From Panorpa germanica (Eukaryota > Arthropoda > Insecta > Mecoptera > Panorpidae): a stretch of 64,000 bases of DNA. The notes beneath the pieces were generated by a model. The model had not been told where the DNA came from and ran no database searches. It worked only from the letters and a program-made list of their open reading frames with translations. Shown here in pieces: positions 22,613 to 34,649 of this stretch. Numbering within the stretch: position 1 is the first letter of the stretch; each line of letters begins with the position of its first letter. The position numbers and the translations under genes were made by a program. The stretch spans positions 11,098,001-11,162,000 of the forward strand of contig OY783219.1 in NCBI GenBank assembly GCA_963678705.1, given 5' to 3'.

Positions 22613-24687
22613 GGTACATTTTATACATTATTTTTGACGTTTATTTAAACTTCTTCTGGTTTCTTAACCTCAAAATAACAAACGTTTTAATACAACAGTA
22701 TGCAGAATAAGTTATGCAATTCAATATTAATTTTATGTTGTCAATAGTGGAATAGTTTTCTTTTAGAAATGCAAAAAATACGTAAAACATTTGGCTAACT
22801 GATGTACGAGTATGTCAATCAAAATTTCATCTTTATAAAAATCTATGTTTGACGTCAATGAACCAAATTCTTTAGTCATATAGTAACTGTCCTGTGTTAA
22901 TTTACTTTTTGACTTCACCTTATTCTGGTTTCTTTATTTGTGTTTTACTTTATACCCCTTTTTAAACAATAGTGTCTTGCTGATTCACATTTTAGTGTTG
23001 ACACATACGAAATACGAACTATTCATTTAAATCTAAAACATATTGAAAATCTGTCAGTGTAAAAGGTTTATAAAGTAATATTAATTATTATTGCAAATTA
23101 GTTGTATTAAACAGTTTCACACATTGAATTTCGTTTATTATCTTACATTTTTTGCATCCTGCAAAGTGTTGATAGGACCTTATCTATCTATTCTGATTTG
23201 TGTACGTCATTGCTGATTTCTAAGAGAGACTGGTATTAGAAATACTAATTCTATCTCACAGTATTAATTTTAATGTGGGAACTATATTGTATGTATATTA
23301 ATATTCTATGTTTTATCCATTTTTTTATTACAGATATTTACATAAATATTTCTAAATTAATTAACTTTTTTGACAGTGCTGTCCAACTCATATTCTGCTA
23401 GCGCCATTATTTTTCTAATGTACCTACGTACAAAATTGTAAAAACGTAAATTTAAGTAAAATTCATTAGGATATGCTTACACTGTAGCAGTCAGTACTGC
23501 TTTCTTACATTCGTTTAATCTTACATCTTAGTTTACATCTTAGCAATGTTGACATTTTAATGGATTAATACTTTGAGGTACGTGACTACACCGCTACAAA
23601 CAAAAAGTATTATTTTATTTGACATACTCTTATAATGAATTAAACAAAATAATCCAACGTATTTATAATATAACATTGCTTCATAAGACGAATCCGAAAC
23701 CGTGTTGCTTGTAATGCACTTATCTAAAAAATGAATTAAGTAACTACACAAGACATAATATATGTTAGGAGTATTAACATAAGAAAATTAACCTTTTACA
23801 TAACATTTTTATATTAATATAATGTAATTTTACGTAACAATCTTATCTTTCGACATAAATTTATGTCTCCTAACGTTAATATTATATAATGTTACATACT
23901 AAATTAATATATTTGTTTTTTTATTTGGAATTAACAAATAATCAAGTAATTTAAATATTTTATTTAAAACTAAAAATACAAAAATATATTAAATTAAAGT
24001 TGGATTTTACTTTACCAATATTAGTAAAACAAATGTATTTTTTACATCATATTATCTTTTGAAAACAATATAACAGAATTATGTTAAATTTGTTAGGTAA
24101 AAAATATAAGTTACGTTAAGTAATACAAGTTTATATATATTTATTTCCATATATTACTAACGCATGATACTAAAACTAAAGCAGTAAGTGGGAATGGTAC
24201 TTTATTTTCATCTAAGTGAAACTATTAGAATAGTTGGATATCAGTGATCTTTATTAAATATTAATTTTTTTATAATTACTAACGCAATATCTTTGATACC
24301 GCTATATTTCAATACTTTAAAGTATCTGGGACACCAACAGGTATTTTAATAATATCCTGCATGTACTGTACCATACTCTGTACCTATTTTAGATAATAAA
24401 GTTCCCATATTGTATTTTTAAAGTCACGTAATTCTATATTGTGTTTAATATTCTCTCACAATATACGCACTGCAATAATAATTCCAAACTACCTTATCGT
24501 TAACCTCTACCCCTACTCTTATTCCCCCACTACTTCCCTTCTCTTATGTACGAGTTAACCCTCTGTTGTGTAATATCTAATTGTTACGTCACACCTGTCG
24601 GTAGATCCGTGCAAGTGGCACGCACATGTTTTGGTGCTGTCAGGGTCGGTTCTTAAGGAATTAGTGCAATAATATATATTTATTTAT
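22613..24687. other. Unassigned AT-rich interval
   Basis: No gene recognised. AAAGCAGTAAGTGGGAATG at 24179 is the inverted form of CATTCCCACTCACTG found at 12.13 and 24.99 kb, which hints at a further old dispersed repeat. Confidence 0.4.
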
Positions 24688-24780
24688 ATTTATTTCTAAT
24701 GCTGAGTTCTATCACGACGACCTCCTGGTGTTGTGACCAAATATATGTGAACTACAGCGCTGGCTTATAAGATTATGTAA
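24688..24780 (-). repeat. SINE 3' part, head missing
   Basis: AATGCTGAGTTCTATCACGA and CGACCTCCTGGTGTTGTGAC then AAATATATGTGAACTACAGC align with the 3' half of the SINE at 14.8 kb in the same (minus) orientation. The A and B boxes are absent. Confidence 0.65.
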
Positions 24781-24789
24781 GTACGAGGG

Positions 24790-26210
24790 TAGTTTGATAA
24801 TTCAATTTTTTGTATACAATAAACATAATTACATTGATGACATACCAAAGATAAATAAACGATTAAAACGTGCATTTGATGTGCTTACACACATACTGAA
24901 CCAGTGCAGATGAAATAAATATTCGAAAAAAATTTCGTCATTTGAACAAATGGTGAGTTGAAAGAGAAAACATAAAGTATAAAGCGTCATTCCCACTCAC
25001 TGTTTTGGTATTTAATTTACTGTTTTTATTTAATATTGTAATCTAGATTTCAGGTTTTAATTTACGCATTCCTTTTCACATTTGTGATTTAATTTATATT
25101 TAGTTAATTTAGTTGGTGCGATGCATCGTTAGTAATATAAATTTTGACAGTTCTACAAAATACAGTTCCACACAATATCAAAATAGCAATTAGTAATAGA
25201 AATTGTTTTCTCTTCTATATTGTTTAAAAACTGACGTTAAACTTCTTTTAAAAGTAAATCCTACTGCATTTTGACAAATTGTCACATTTTAGAGGTTATA
25301 ATATAATACAGTTTTTCTTAATTTAGTATTTTTAATTAAAAACATTGGACCTTGTAAGGTTCTAAAAAACTAAGAAACCTTAAAAAATTAATTAAATTAA
25401 AAATGGTACTGTGAATTACTACGCATATTGCCATATTCTACACAATTTAAATTAAATACAAAATACAAAATTAAATTAAAGCAGTGAGTAGAATGTTACT
25501 TAAGAATTAATTAAAGCATTGAATATTTATTTTATAAAATATCACACTTTTGCCGATTCACTTTATAACTTATAATAGCAAGAAATTAAAAATTAACTTG
25601 TCTGTACTTTTTATTTAAGGTAAAGATTTAATTCAAATCCGACCCTGAACACAGACGGTAATACACCGACCACCTCGGTATGCCGTACACCTTTACAATG
25701 CTCTTGATTAAATTTATTTCGTACCTTGCCGGAACTAATATACGGCACCACATATTAGCCGTTATTTTAAAGCGGTATTCTTTATTATAATAATTTAGTA
25801 TAAACACAAAACAGTTCTTTCATTATAAAACTAACTTATTACCGGGTTTACTTAGGATGAAAGAAAAGAAATTCGTTTTTTATTACTGAAACCGGATATA
25901 TTTGCAGAGGCGTAAACATTGTCAGATATTTTAGAACACTTTCTGCTTATTAGCGGTGTAGCGTATACATATAGTAATTGGCCATTTCTCTTAAAAAACT
26001 ATAGAGTACAGGGGACTCATATAACGCGATTAATTAGGCGTAGTAAAGAACTACTTCATAGGCTTGTGAACTCATTTTTTAGGGGTTGTTTTTATTTATA
26101 TTTATTGAAATATAGATTAATGTATGTATATTGGCGTTTCTTAAAGTTGTTGGGATACATCGCCCAGGCGTTAGTAGTTAGTGGATGATATATCACCGTC
26201 TCACTCGTAT
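24790..26210. other. Unassigned interval with one 89-codon frame
   Basis: The frame at 25919-26188 (+, starting MSDILEHFLLISGVAYTYSN) resembles no family I know. CCGACCCTG at 25639-25647 is inverted relative to CAGGGTCGG at 24641, but their flanks do not match, so no element is called. Confidence 0.35.
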
Positions 26211-26214
26211 AAAT

Positions 26215-26365
26215 CTCTGTTGCATAAAAGAGATGAAAACTCATCGGATGGTTAAAACCCTTGACCCTTTAATAATTAAAAGGTAAAATATGTATATTTT
26301 ACAAGATAATATCTTCTGTAATATTGTGATTTTTTGCAAATAATTGGACATTTGAGGTACTAATT
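26215..26365 (-). repeat. DR-1 fragment, inverted and diverged
   Basis: On the minus strand ACCTCAAATGTCCAATTATT is followed by CCTTTTAATTATTAAAGGGT and CATCTCTTTTATGCAACAGA, matching successive blocks of DR-1 copy 1. Confidence 0.5.
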
Positions 26366-26639
26366 GTTAACCTAATTAGTATATAGGCCTATTAAAACGA
26401 TATATTATTATAAAATGCAAGTCTCTACGTCCATTACTGCAGAATGCGACCTTCAAATTATGTTTTTTATTTCTATTCATTAAAATAATAAAGAAAACTA
26501 TTTTTTTCTTTATATAACTTCAATGTTAGCATCTATCAATGATTAAGCGAGAAACACTTATGTATGCACAGTATGAGAACAAGCGAGACAAGTATATAAT
26601 TTAAATTTTTTGAGGTTTTACTAATTACCTAGTTGGAGC

Positions 26640-26990
26640 TTCGACTTTTAACCTTTATGCCGTCTGCACACGGGTCGACTGATTGCAACCTAGCCGCGCA
26701 ACGAAGTTTGCAATGAAAACGTGAAACGAGCCATGTTTAACAATAGCATAATAGAGGATTTTATTGTGTCGTATTGTGAGATATTTGTATGTATGTATTT
26801 AAATAATTTTAAAAAGTATTTGTGCATATCTCTTATGCGACGTTATTGCCTGCGACCTAGAAACACAGTCGTTTTCACAGTCACAGTTTTTTTTCATTCG
26901 TACCGTGCGTTTTCTCACTCACAACATAGTTGCATTCTCATTCGGTTCGGGCAGATTCGGGACCAGTTTGCAACGCGAGTTGCCCCAAGG
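26640..26990. other. GC-richer island, possible old DNA transposon
   Basis: CCGTCTGCACACGGGTCGAC (26660) and GCAACCTAGCCGCGCAACG, and at the far side GGTTCGGGCAGATTCGGGAC and TTTGCAACGCGAGTTGCCCC, are conspicuous in AT-rich DNA. The style recalls ends of insect MITEs with CACACGG-type termini, but I could not align the two sides as inverted repeats. The 108-codon frame (26721-27047) has no recognised motif. Confidence 0.3.
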
Positions 26991-27110
26991 TTAAGGATTA
27001 AACATGGCTTAAGGTGTAATACAAGGCTTAAGGTTTTAATAATTTAAATTGTCAAAATTTAAAAAAATATCATCGAAATTGGAGTACAATTAACCGGGTC
27101 CCAAACAACG

Positions 27111-27350
27111 CATTTTTTTTTTTTTTTTGCCTTTCCTTACTTCGCTAAGGTAGTTACCTTTAGTTCTAGAACTAGACCATTACAAGTTAAATTAAAAAAT
27201 CTTAACTTAAATAACTTTTATAGATTTCCATCATAAGTTGGTTAACAATGGTGCCAGAGCTGTTACAAAAATATCACTGACATCTGTGTTTCGTTAGATG
27301 AGTCACAACATGATTAAGCAGCGGCTCTGAGCTCACACAGCCGCGTGTTT
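27111..27350 (-). repeat. Possible retroposon 3' end with A tail
   Basis: A run of T (27111-27128) is an A tail on the minus strand. Just before it is CCTTAGCGAAGTAAGG, a 5 bp-stem hairpin, then AAAGGC. A small terminal hairpin plus A tail is typical of LINE or SINE 3' ends. The upstream body is not recognised and no TSD was found. Confidence 0.35.
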
Positions 27351-27654
27351 ATATATAAGTCAACCTGATAACTATGATTATACATCAGAAAGCATAAAAA
27401 ATGAATTAAAATGTTGCAAAAGACATCAGACCTATGAAGTAAATCTAAAACAGTCTCTTCCAGAATCCAGTTTCTTTTCTTCTTTGTTTATAGTAAAGAA
27501 ATTGTTAAAATGATCTGGAAAAGTAACATTTTATTTTCTTTTTAATTGGTGGGTAGTGAGTTAAAACTAGAAATAAAAAAGAGATTATTTAAAAATGATT
27601 TTAACAATAATAATTTCACAATTTGTACGTTTTGTTGTTTTTTTTGTGATAACT

Positions 27655-28187
27655 GATATATTTCAAAAGATATCAACAATTAAAAAAGTCATTTTGTCTC
27701 TTTAATTATTAAAGTGATTCAACATTATACACATTCCAAGTGCATGTGACATCACAAACCTTGTGTAAGGTTATCAACCTTACAGCTCATAAATCTCTGC
27801 TATATGTTATATATCAAAATATCAAATATTATTTACAGCTATTTCAAGGAACAATCAAATTTCAATATTATGTCTGCCTTAGCAGGGTTAAATAAAATAA
27901 AAACTTATTATTCTTTGATTTGACTTGATTATTTGACTACCAACAGCTACAAAACATTACCACAGCACTGACCTATTCAACAAATAACTGACGTTAAAAT
28001 GCATTTCACGTCATACAAATATGGCCGACCATTTCTAGCGCTAAAACTACAATTCAAACTTTTAATTGCTATATCTCCGTCAATATTTAGATATTTAATA
28101 AAATAGACACGCCAATACACATTTATTAACATCAATTTCAATCAACAATTGAAAAAACGACCACTAAAAAATGAGGACACAAGCCCA
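27655..28187 (+). repeat. DR-1 dispersed repeat, copy 2
   Basis: Collinear with 31812-32384 nearly throughout. Shared blocks include TTCCAAGTGCATGTGACATC, AGCAGGGTTAAATAAAATAA, GCATTTCACGTCATACAAAT, ATGGCCGACCATTTCTAGCG and AAATAGACACGCCAATACAC. It ends at ATGAGGACACAAGCCCATT. The first ~30 bp of the family (AACCTCAAATG) are replaced by unrelated sequence. No coding capacity. Confidence 0.85.
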
Positions 28188-28189
28188 TT

Positions 28190-28788
28190 GGCGATACGAT
28201 GTAGCTGATACGAAAACTCTAATATTTATAATGTTTATATAAAATACTATTTATAAAACAAATTAGCTTCATTTTTATAACTCCATCTCATAAATATTTT
28301 TAAAATGCTGTCTTAATTACAACCACAATTAGCATGTTACCTAATCAGTAAAAATAATACATTTACTATAATTAAATTGTAACTTCCGGCTGTCCGATAT
28401 ACGAGTTAGTTTTCATATCGACGCCTAACTTTTTATTCTGTTTATATTATAAACCAAATTGATTCATTCTTGATCTTGCGTGCTATATATGTCCTGTTCA
28501 CTAATATGTTTTATTTGTGTGCGTGAGATATTGTATGTGTACGTGTGTGTGTGTATGTGCGCCGGTAGTGGGTGTTCTGAAACATGTAGGTCACGTATAT
28601 TAATAGTTCGGTTAGTAGACGTCCAGAGATATTCTTCTTTGATGATCTAGTCCACAAACTCTTAACATTTTTTAAGTCATGGAATACTTTTAATTATAAG
28701 AAGAAATTTAGAAACAAAGAAGGAAAATTATCATATATTCATTTTTATATTTTTTAGTTTCAGGATATTAATTAATAATACATACATA
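28190..28788. other. Unassigned interval with GT-rich tract
   Basis: A short GTGTACGTGTGTGTGTGTAT microsatellite lies near 28535. Nothing else recognised. Confidence 0.45.
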
Positions 28789-28862
28789 CTGACTTTTGTT
28801 AATGACATCTGGATTTCTTAATCTTCAATTTGAGAAATCAAGATTTCATTAACAAAAGTCAG
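28789..28862. other. 74 nt hairpin, miRNA-precursor-like
   Basis: The arms 28789-28818 and 28833-28862 pair at 28 of 30 positions (outer part CTGACTTTTGTTAATGA / TCATTAACAAAAGTCAG), with two single mismatches and a 14 nt loop. Size and shape fit an animal microRNA precursor on either strand. Near-perfect stems also arise from short inverted duplications or tiny MITEs. I do not recognise the arm as a known microRNA. Confidence 0.35.
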
Positions 28863-28904
28863 GTAAAAGGAAGGGAAAATCAAAATATTATATGTAACAT
28901 CCAA

Positions 28905-29282
28905 ATTTAATTAAGAAAAGATGGTTTATATTTGTATTTATCAGAATCAAAAGTAATCATTGTAAAACTCCAACTCCCCTGTACAAAATTAATACTAAAT
29001 CTGACGATAGATGTCAATGTGGTGAAGAAGGAACTTTGGATCATATTATAATTGAATGCATAAATTTTAGTTTAGAAAGATCAAAATTCAATAGATATTG
29101 GATGGATTAAAACTTTTCCTGGTAATACTAAATTTTTATTAAGTGATTCAAAATTAATTAGTGAATTATTTAAATATTTAGAAATTTGTGAAATAGAATT
29201 ATAAAATGTTAAATATGTAAAAAAATGTTTGATGGTGGCTATGACGAATAAAAGTCAAGAAAAACAAATAAATAAATAAAAA
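28905..29282 (+). mobile_element. LINE-B C-terminus and 3' UTR, copy 1
   Basis: The plus strand encodes RIKSNHCKTPTPLYKIN, then CQCGEEGTLDHIIIEC (about 29008-29060) and FNRYWMD before a stop. CxC..GTLxHIxxEC is the zinc knuckle near the C-terminus of Jockey-like and related LINEs. The remaining ~180 bp hold the 3' end GATGGTGGCTATGACGAATA and a tail of AAATAAATAAATAAA units. Endonuclease and reverse transcriptase are missing, as in a 5'-truncated insertion. The same 3' end recurs at 42.2-42.4 kb. Confidence 0.8.
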
Positions 29283-29284
29283 AA

Positions 29285-30300
29285 AATAATACATACATCT
29301 ACATATATTGTATGACACTATTATACATAAACTGGGGGAGAAGGGGAGTCATAAGCGTGACGTCACATTTAATCCAAAACTTCAAGAAGGAAACTGAAAT
29401 TTTTATTTTTAAATATGTGTGACTGGGGATTGGCTTCAGAGTGTGCAATAAGTCGTGATGTGTCAATAAGACGGTGTGCTAACATTTATGGATGAAAATT
29501 TAGGAAGCTAATGTGTGACGCACGTTTGTACCAGTCATGTTGGCAACTAAATTTAACAACATTTTTCTTTGCAGTTTAGCAAAAAACTATGGATAAAAAT
29601 TCAAAATTCCTTAAGACTTCAGAAAATTTAATATATAGAGTATAATTGTGATCAAAATTCTCTACATATTGAAAGTGCATTATAGTAATAGTACTATTAT
29701 AAATATAACAAAAAATCTTTCAAAATTTATTTAAGACACTTTTCATTGAAATTATCTGTTCAAAAATACTTGTACAGTTCGAGAATTATTAATGATCAGA
29801 GGATATGTTGAGAAGCACTGATCTAGTCAGTAAGTTGGTCGTGTTTTCGGAACGCCTTGGAACGCCGCGACGCGCCTTGCGTTTTTTATAATGTATGCGC
29901 CAATAGATATTTTAACACAGGCGAGTAAAGTTAGTGTTATTATGACATTTTAGTTGATTTAAGAAACTAACCTATCTTATATCCTACACATTTAAAAATG
30001 ATTTTGTTCTAGTTTATTTTTTCCGACAATTTGTTGATATGTTAATGAATTTAGAATATATTTTATAGTATAAGTAATGTATGTATGTATAAATATGGGT
30101 TTAATTTCCGTAAATTCTGGATATTAGGTCAGGAGCATAAGTTTATCATGTCTTGTTTTTAGGTCAACATCATTCAAAATTTAATCTCTCCGATGATAAA
30201 AATATGATTTAGGACAAAGTTTTATCGACTAATGTAAGAGTAATTGTTATTCATCATTTTTAATCAATTATCTCAATTATTTTTTCAATTGCAAATTTTA
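29285..30300. other. Unassigned interval with transposon-like scraps
   Basis: GTTGAGAAGCACTG (29809) is the inverted form of a classical hAT terminus (CAGTG.TTCTCAAC) without a partner. TGACGTCACATTT near 29360 resembles the MITE at 63.4 kb. A GC-rich patch, GGAACGCCTTGGAACGCCGC, lies at 29852. Confidence 0.35.
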
Positions 30301-30304
30301 AAAG

Positions 30305-30306
<2 letters not shown>

Positions 30307-30340
<34 letters not shown>
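30307..30340. repeat. (AT)17 microsatellite
   Basis: 34 bp of uninterrupted AT dinucleotide. Confidence 0.98.
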
Positions 30341-30343
<3 letters not shown>

Positions 30344-30831
30344 GGATCGTAAAAATAAATCGAGCATACAAAGTAATCATAACTATAACACCCAAACTAG
30401 AAAAATCGTAAAATAATGTAATTAATTATATTGTGAAAGGAAACCAAGTGAAAGGTTAAAGCAATTAAAATGTGCGAAACTTTAAACCACTGATTGAATA
30501 CGTGAAGGAATGTGCTTACCGAAATTAACTAAACGTATTCTCAAAAGTAATAAAAATAAACCTATTAAATCTAGCTGAAAACTAATGTAGGACTGAGTAT
30601 ATAATAACTAGAATTTAAGATGGTTTGTTCAATCATTGTTCTGTATTTGTAAAGTAAATAACAACGTTTATATTGTAACCTTATTGTATTATTATCATCG
30701 TTATTATTTTATTAAATAAATGTATTAAACATATTATGTGATTCTTTATCATCCTGACAATAAACTAAGATATTACATAGTTGAATATTAATTGAATTGA
30801 CATTTGCCCTAAATTAAATAAGAGTACCTTG

Positions 30832-30967
30832 ATTCCACATCTGATTAGCGGATTGGGTATTGTTTTCCACATAAGAAGTTGGATAGTTCTTGTTTTCCAC
30901 ATCAGAATTGGGATAGTATTCTCATTTTCCACATCAGAAGTGGGATGGTATCTTGTTTTCCTACATT
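30832..30967. repeat. Minisatellite, four ~31 bp units
   Basis: The units start at about 30832, 30863, 30893 and 30925, with a partial unit at 30956. Each has TTTTCCACATNAGAAGTGGG-like sequence followed by ATAGTNTCTTG. The units are 30-32 bp long and clearly diverged from one another. Confidence 0.85.
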
Positions 30968-31800
30968 ATATATTTAACTTTTAACCTTACATATATATAT
31001 GTAAATTTTAAAGTAGATAGAGGGAACATCCGAAATATAGTTTAGGATTCAATATACATATAAGCATATTTCTTTCTTTAATTCGTAATGTTTTTGTACA
31101 CCATTATTTACAAATACAATTAAAACCAATAATATTACAGTCCAGAACATCCATCGATAAGAAGATCGTAACGGTGAATTTTGGGTGTCTAAACAATTTT
31201 TTGCTTGAACATGTAAATTATAAAACTTGTACCTAAATTTGAATTTTCGGGGTGGAGTGCAGTGAAATCACTTTTTTGGTTTATTTGCATATTTTTGTTT
31301 ATTGAAATCTACTCGTGTACCTGGAATACGAACTCAGGTTCTCTCGCTTTGTAAGATGACTTTCTACCTACATACGTTTTTATCTTGACAACATATTTTA
31401 TTTGTTTACGAATGTATACACTATATTAAATTGACATAAATCAACAAGTAACAGAAACTAATATTATTTTTGCAAATAAAGTTAAGAAGAAGATGAAGTA
31501 AACAGAAAACAATATATAGTACCTACTCGTACAATACATGAGTTGTTTGCAAAAGCTCTAACATTTTAGTGATGTCGAGAAAAGTTTGAATTACCCGGGT
31601 GAAGTGTATAATGCAGTAACCCCCACTTCTAAGCCACAACAACCCTTATGGGTCCCCATCAAAAGTCCCTTTATACAGCAATATCGGTAGTAAGATGAGA
31701 ATTACAACATTTGGTAAGCGTACTTATGATTGTAAGTAACATTCTGAAGTTAAAGGAATTAAAACTATTGTACTTGCTATATTATAAGCGTTTAAGCGAT
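30968..31800. other. Unassigned AT-rich interval
   Basis: No coding or RNA feature recognised. Confidence 0.45.
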
Positions 31801-31811
31801 AAAGTGGGTTA

Positions 31812-32384
31812 CTAGAACCTCAAATGTTCAATTATTTTTAATAACTCCTTATATGTTAAGAGATATTAACAATTAAAAAAGTCATTTTGTCTCTGTAATT
31901 ATTAAAGAGATTCAACGTTGTACACACTCCAAGTGCATGTGACATCACAATCCTTGTGTAAGGTTACCAACCTTACAGACAATAAATCTCTGCTATATGT
32001 ATTTATATATCAAATATTATTTACAGATATTTCAAGGAATAAAAAAATTTAAATATTATGTCTGCCTTAGCAGGGTTAAATAAAATAAAAACTTATTATT
32101 ATTTGACTTGACTTGATTATTTAACTACCAACAGCTACAGAACATTACCACAGCACTGACCTACTCAACAAATAACTGACGTTAAAATACATTTCACATC
32201 ATACAAATATGGCCGACCATTTCTAGCGCTAAAACTATAATTCAAATTTTTAATTGCTATATCTCCGTTAACATTTAGATATTTAATAAAATAGACACGA
32301 CAATACACATTTATTAACAACAGTTTCAATCAACAATTGAAAAATCGACCACTAAAATATGAGGACACAAGACAAGCCCATTGA
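31812..32384 (+). repeat. DR-1 dispersed repeat, copy 3
   Basis: This is the most complete right-hand copy, running from CTAGAACCTCAAATGTTC to ATGAGGACACAAGACAAGCC. Homology to copies 1 and 2 covers nearly its whole length. It contains the near-palindrome CTGTAATTATTAAAGAG and the block GGTTACCAACCTTACAG. No open frame longer than chance. The left flank GATAAAGTGGGTTA resembles the left flank of copy 1 (ATAAAGTGTACTA), so the family's start may lie slightly upstream. Confidence 0.85.
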
Positions 32385-32977
32385 TTAGGTTATACTTACT
32401 GGATAGTAAATTTAAATACTTAATAGGTTGGGGTCTGAGAGAATTGTATCAACTAATGCTTAGAAAAAAACAAAACAGAAAGAGAAATAAATATGTAAAG
32501 GAAAGAGATGTAAATAATAAATGAATTTAGTTATAACAGACATCTAGCATGCAGTAGATTAATTTAAATAGTAAATACAACTACTATTTACATAGAATTA
32601 AATAATATAACTAAATTACAAATAAATATAAAATATATCTAATATATTTATATAGATATATAAAAAAAATATATCTTATTACAAATAAGATATTATGGTT
32701 AAATTTAATCAAGTTCTCTCAACTGTCTAATATCTATTACTTTATGCTTTAGACTTACATAATTACTTTTAAAATAGTTTTGTATTTAGTTGTTCTATAC
32801 GGAGCATTCGATACGATAAAAATTATTAAATAGTATGAGGTTTATACAAACAGGGGCTAAACTTTTATATTTATTTTCAAAGCTGATAACCGTCTGATTG
32901 ACCACCCCTGAACCTATAGTTGTGTGGGTCTTGTATAGCTCTAGGCTTTTCCTCCTAGTCGTTTCACAAGCAGCTGT

Positions 32978-33005
32978 GCAAAGCAAAAGCAAAAGCAAAA
33001 GCAAA
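32978..33005. repeat. (GCAAAA)n microsatellite
   Basis: About 4.5 units, the first one base short. The open frames crossing it on both strands are by-products. Confidence 0.9.
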
Positions 33006-33097
33006 CCAAGTTTAACACCCGCTTGCCAGGATCAGATATCTGTTAGTCCCTTTATATTTGATCTTTTTCTACTTATAGCATTTGAAAAGTCCTTAAG

Positions 33098-33137
33098 GTG
33101 GGATTTTAAGCACTCAAGGAAGTGGTTTAAATCCCAC
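33098..33137. repeat. Short hairpin
   Basis: GTGGGATTTTAAGC pairs with GGTTTAAATCCCAC (12 of 14) across a 12 nt loop. No known role. Confidence 0.5.
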
Positions 33138-33601
33138 GACAACCTGTAACGATAACCGACAACCAAACCTTTAACCGTCAATCGACAACCAGAAGGAGAC
33201 CTTAACAATCGGCTTGCGGACTTAATATTATTTTATATAAAGAAAAAGTCAGATTTAAAGAATATTTATTTTGTTACAAAAGAAAATATTTGATTGTGAA
33301 AATTTATTTGAACGAAAATTAGATTTTTTTTTTTATAAAAGTTGTAAATTTTAAAAGAAAATGGTAGGAAATTCCATTGAAGGCTATAGTAACATATTCA
33401 GAAATAAAATGAAATAGTTACTTGTGTATTTAGTTACTTATTTTTAATTTAAACCGTCCTAAACTATGTAATTACTTATTACATGCATCAGGTTCATCTT
33501 ATATAAAAATAATTATCTATTACGTAAACAATGTTACCCAATTAGTGATCTATGTTACTGTTATTTTGAAAAATAACGTCCGGTCAAAATTCGCTTTATT
33601 A

Positions 33602-33637
33602 CGATTGCAGTGTGCGACAGGCCTTAAAATAGAACTG
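33602..33637. repeat. Short dispersed repeat, copy 1
   Basis: TTGCAGTGTGCGACAGGCCT then TAAAATAGAA matches 36243-36279 (TTGCAGTGTGCAACAGGCCT, TAGAACAGAA). The reverse complement GGCCTGTTGCACACTGC resembles a MITE terminus, but no opposite ends were found. Confidence 0.45.
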
Positions 33638-34315
33638 ATTTAATAATAAGACAATACATTGCACATTACATTTACATTACAAACAAAATATTATTATATT
33701 ATTTTTTCAGACAAATATAAAAAATTGTGGTTTACTATTTTTCTTTGAAAATTATTTTAACTAACTTGTGAAGCTCGCGACATTTATTGGTCACTCGGTT
33801 CAGTGACTATTTTCCTCACTTTCGCTCACTAGTAATATGAAGAAAATTTCTTCCTCTTTTCTGTGAGTGAGTCAGGATATGTGTTGCGCAAAATCAACAT
33901 TTCATTTATTAGAAAATATTTATACTATCGTTAAAATATCGAAATTGCTTCACCAGTAGTGGTTTATATTGATAAACGATAAGCAAATTTGACGATAAAT
34001 TATATAAATGAAATTTAAATAAAAAACTATGCTTAAGTTATTGAATATAAATTACATGTTGATAAAATCAAATCGTTTAGTTTTTTCTAAGTAGCTACGA
34101 GAATAAAGTAATAGGTAGTAATAGTAAGTAGTTATTATTAATAATGTATATTTGCAAGCAGTGGCGTGCCGTGAATTTAAGTACAATTTAACTACAATTT
34201 AATTTACAATCTATTATATTAATGATATCATAGATCATATCTATTTTTTATTTGGAAAATTGTTAATTACTCACTTAATTTATTTAGTAATTTTTTTGTT
34301 ACATGTATATCTATT

Positions 34316-34392
34316 ATCTGGGTTTAATTGATTACATGCTTACCTTATTAGGCAGCGGTGCAGTTGACATTTATGCGTACGACCACAAAAAG
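34316..34392 (+). repeat. SINE internal fragment
   Basis: ATCTGGGTTTAATTGATTA, TTATTAGGCAGCGGTGCAG and ATTTATGCGTACGACCAC follow the order of the SINE body (CTGGGTTTGG.., TTATTAGGCAGTGGTGTAG, ATATATGAGGCCACGAC). Both ends are lost. Confidence 0.5.
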
Positions 34393-34649
34393 TACCTACA
34401 AAGTAGTAGTACAGATCATGAGTGATACGAATCAACATCCGTTACATACATAAGTGCAACATACAACATCCAACATACATAATTTAAAATTTATTCAAAT
34501 ATTTTAATTATTAAATATTTTATACGCTTATACGTAAATTACTCATTCTATGCTGAATCATTACTAACTTTCAGTAAAGTACTCTGGAGCAATTCAATAT
34601 CTAAAGATGTACAATACATTTTAAATATTGTATCTCAAGTCGAAATTTT

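Larger units (their letters stand above)
32400..34310. other. Unassigned AT-rich interval with small repeats
   Basis: Apart from the small repeats listed separately, it has three CGACAACC words at 33137-33193. No gene recognised; CAGTGGCGTGCCGTGA at 34160 looks like an orphan DNA-transposon end. Confidence 0.4.

Noticed and set aside
24641-25647. CAGGGTCGG and CCGACCCTG as ends of a 1 kb hAT-like element
   Set aside because: Only 9 bp match cleanly, and the 8 bp flanks (GGTGCTGT, AACACAGA) are not duplicated.
26721-27047. 108-codon frame in the GC island
   Set aside because: No motif, no plausible domain order, and it runs out into AT-rich sequence.
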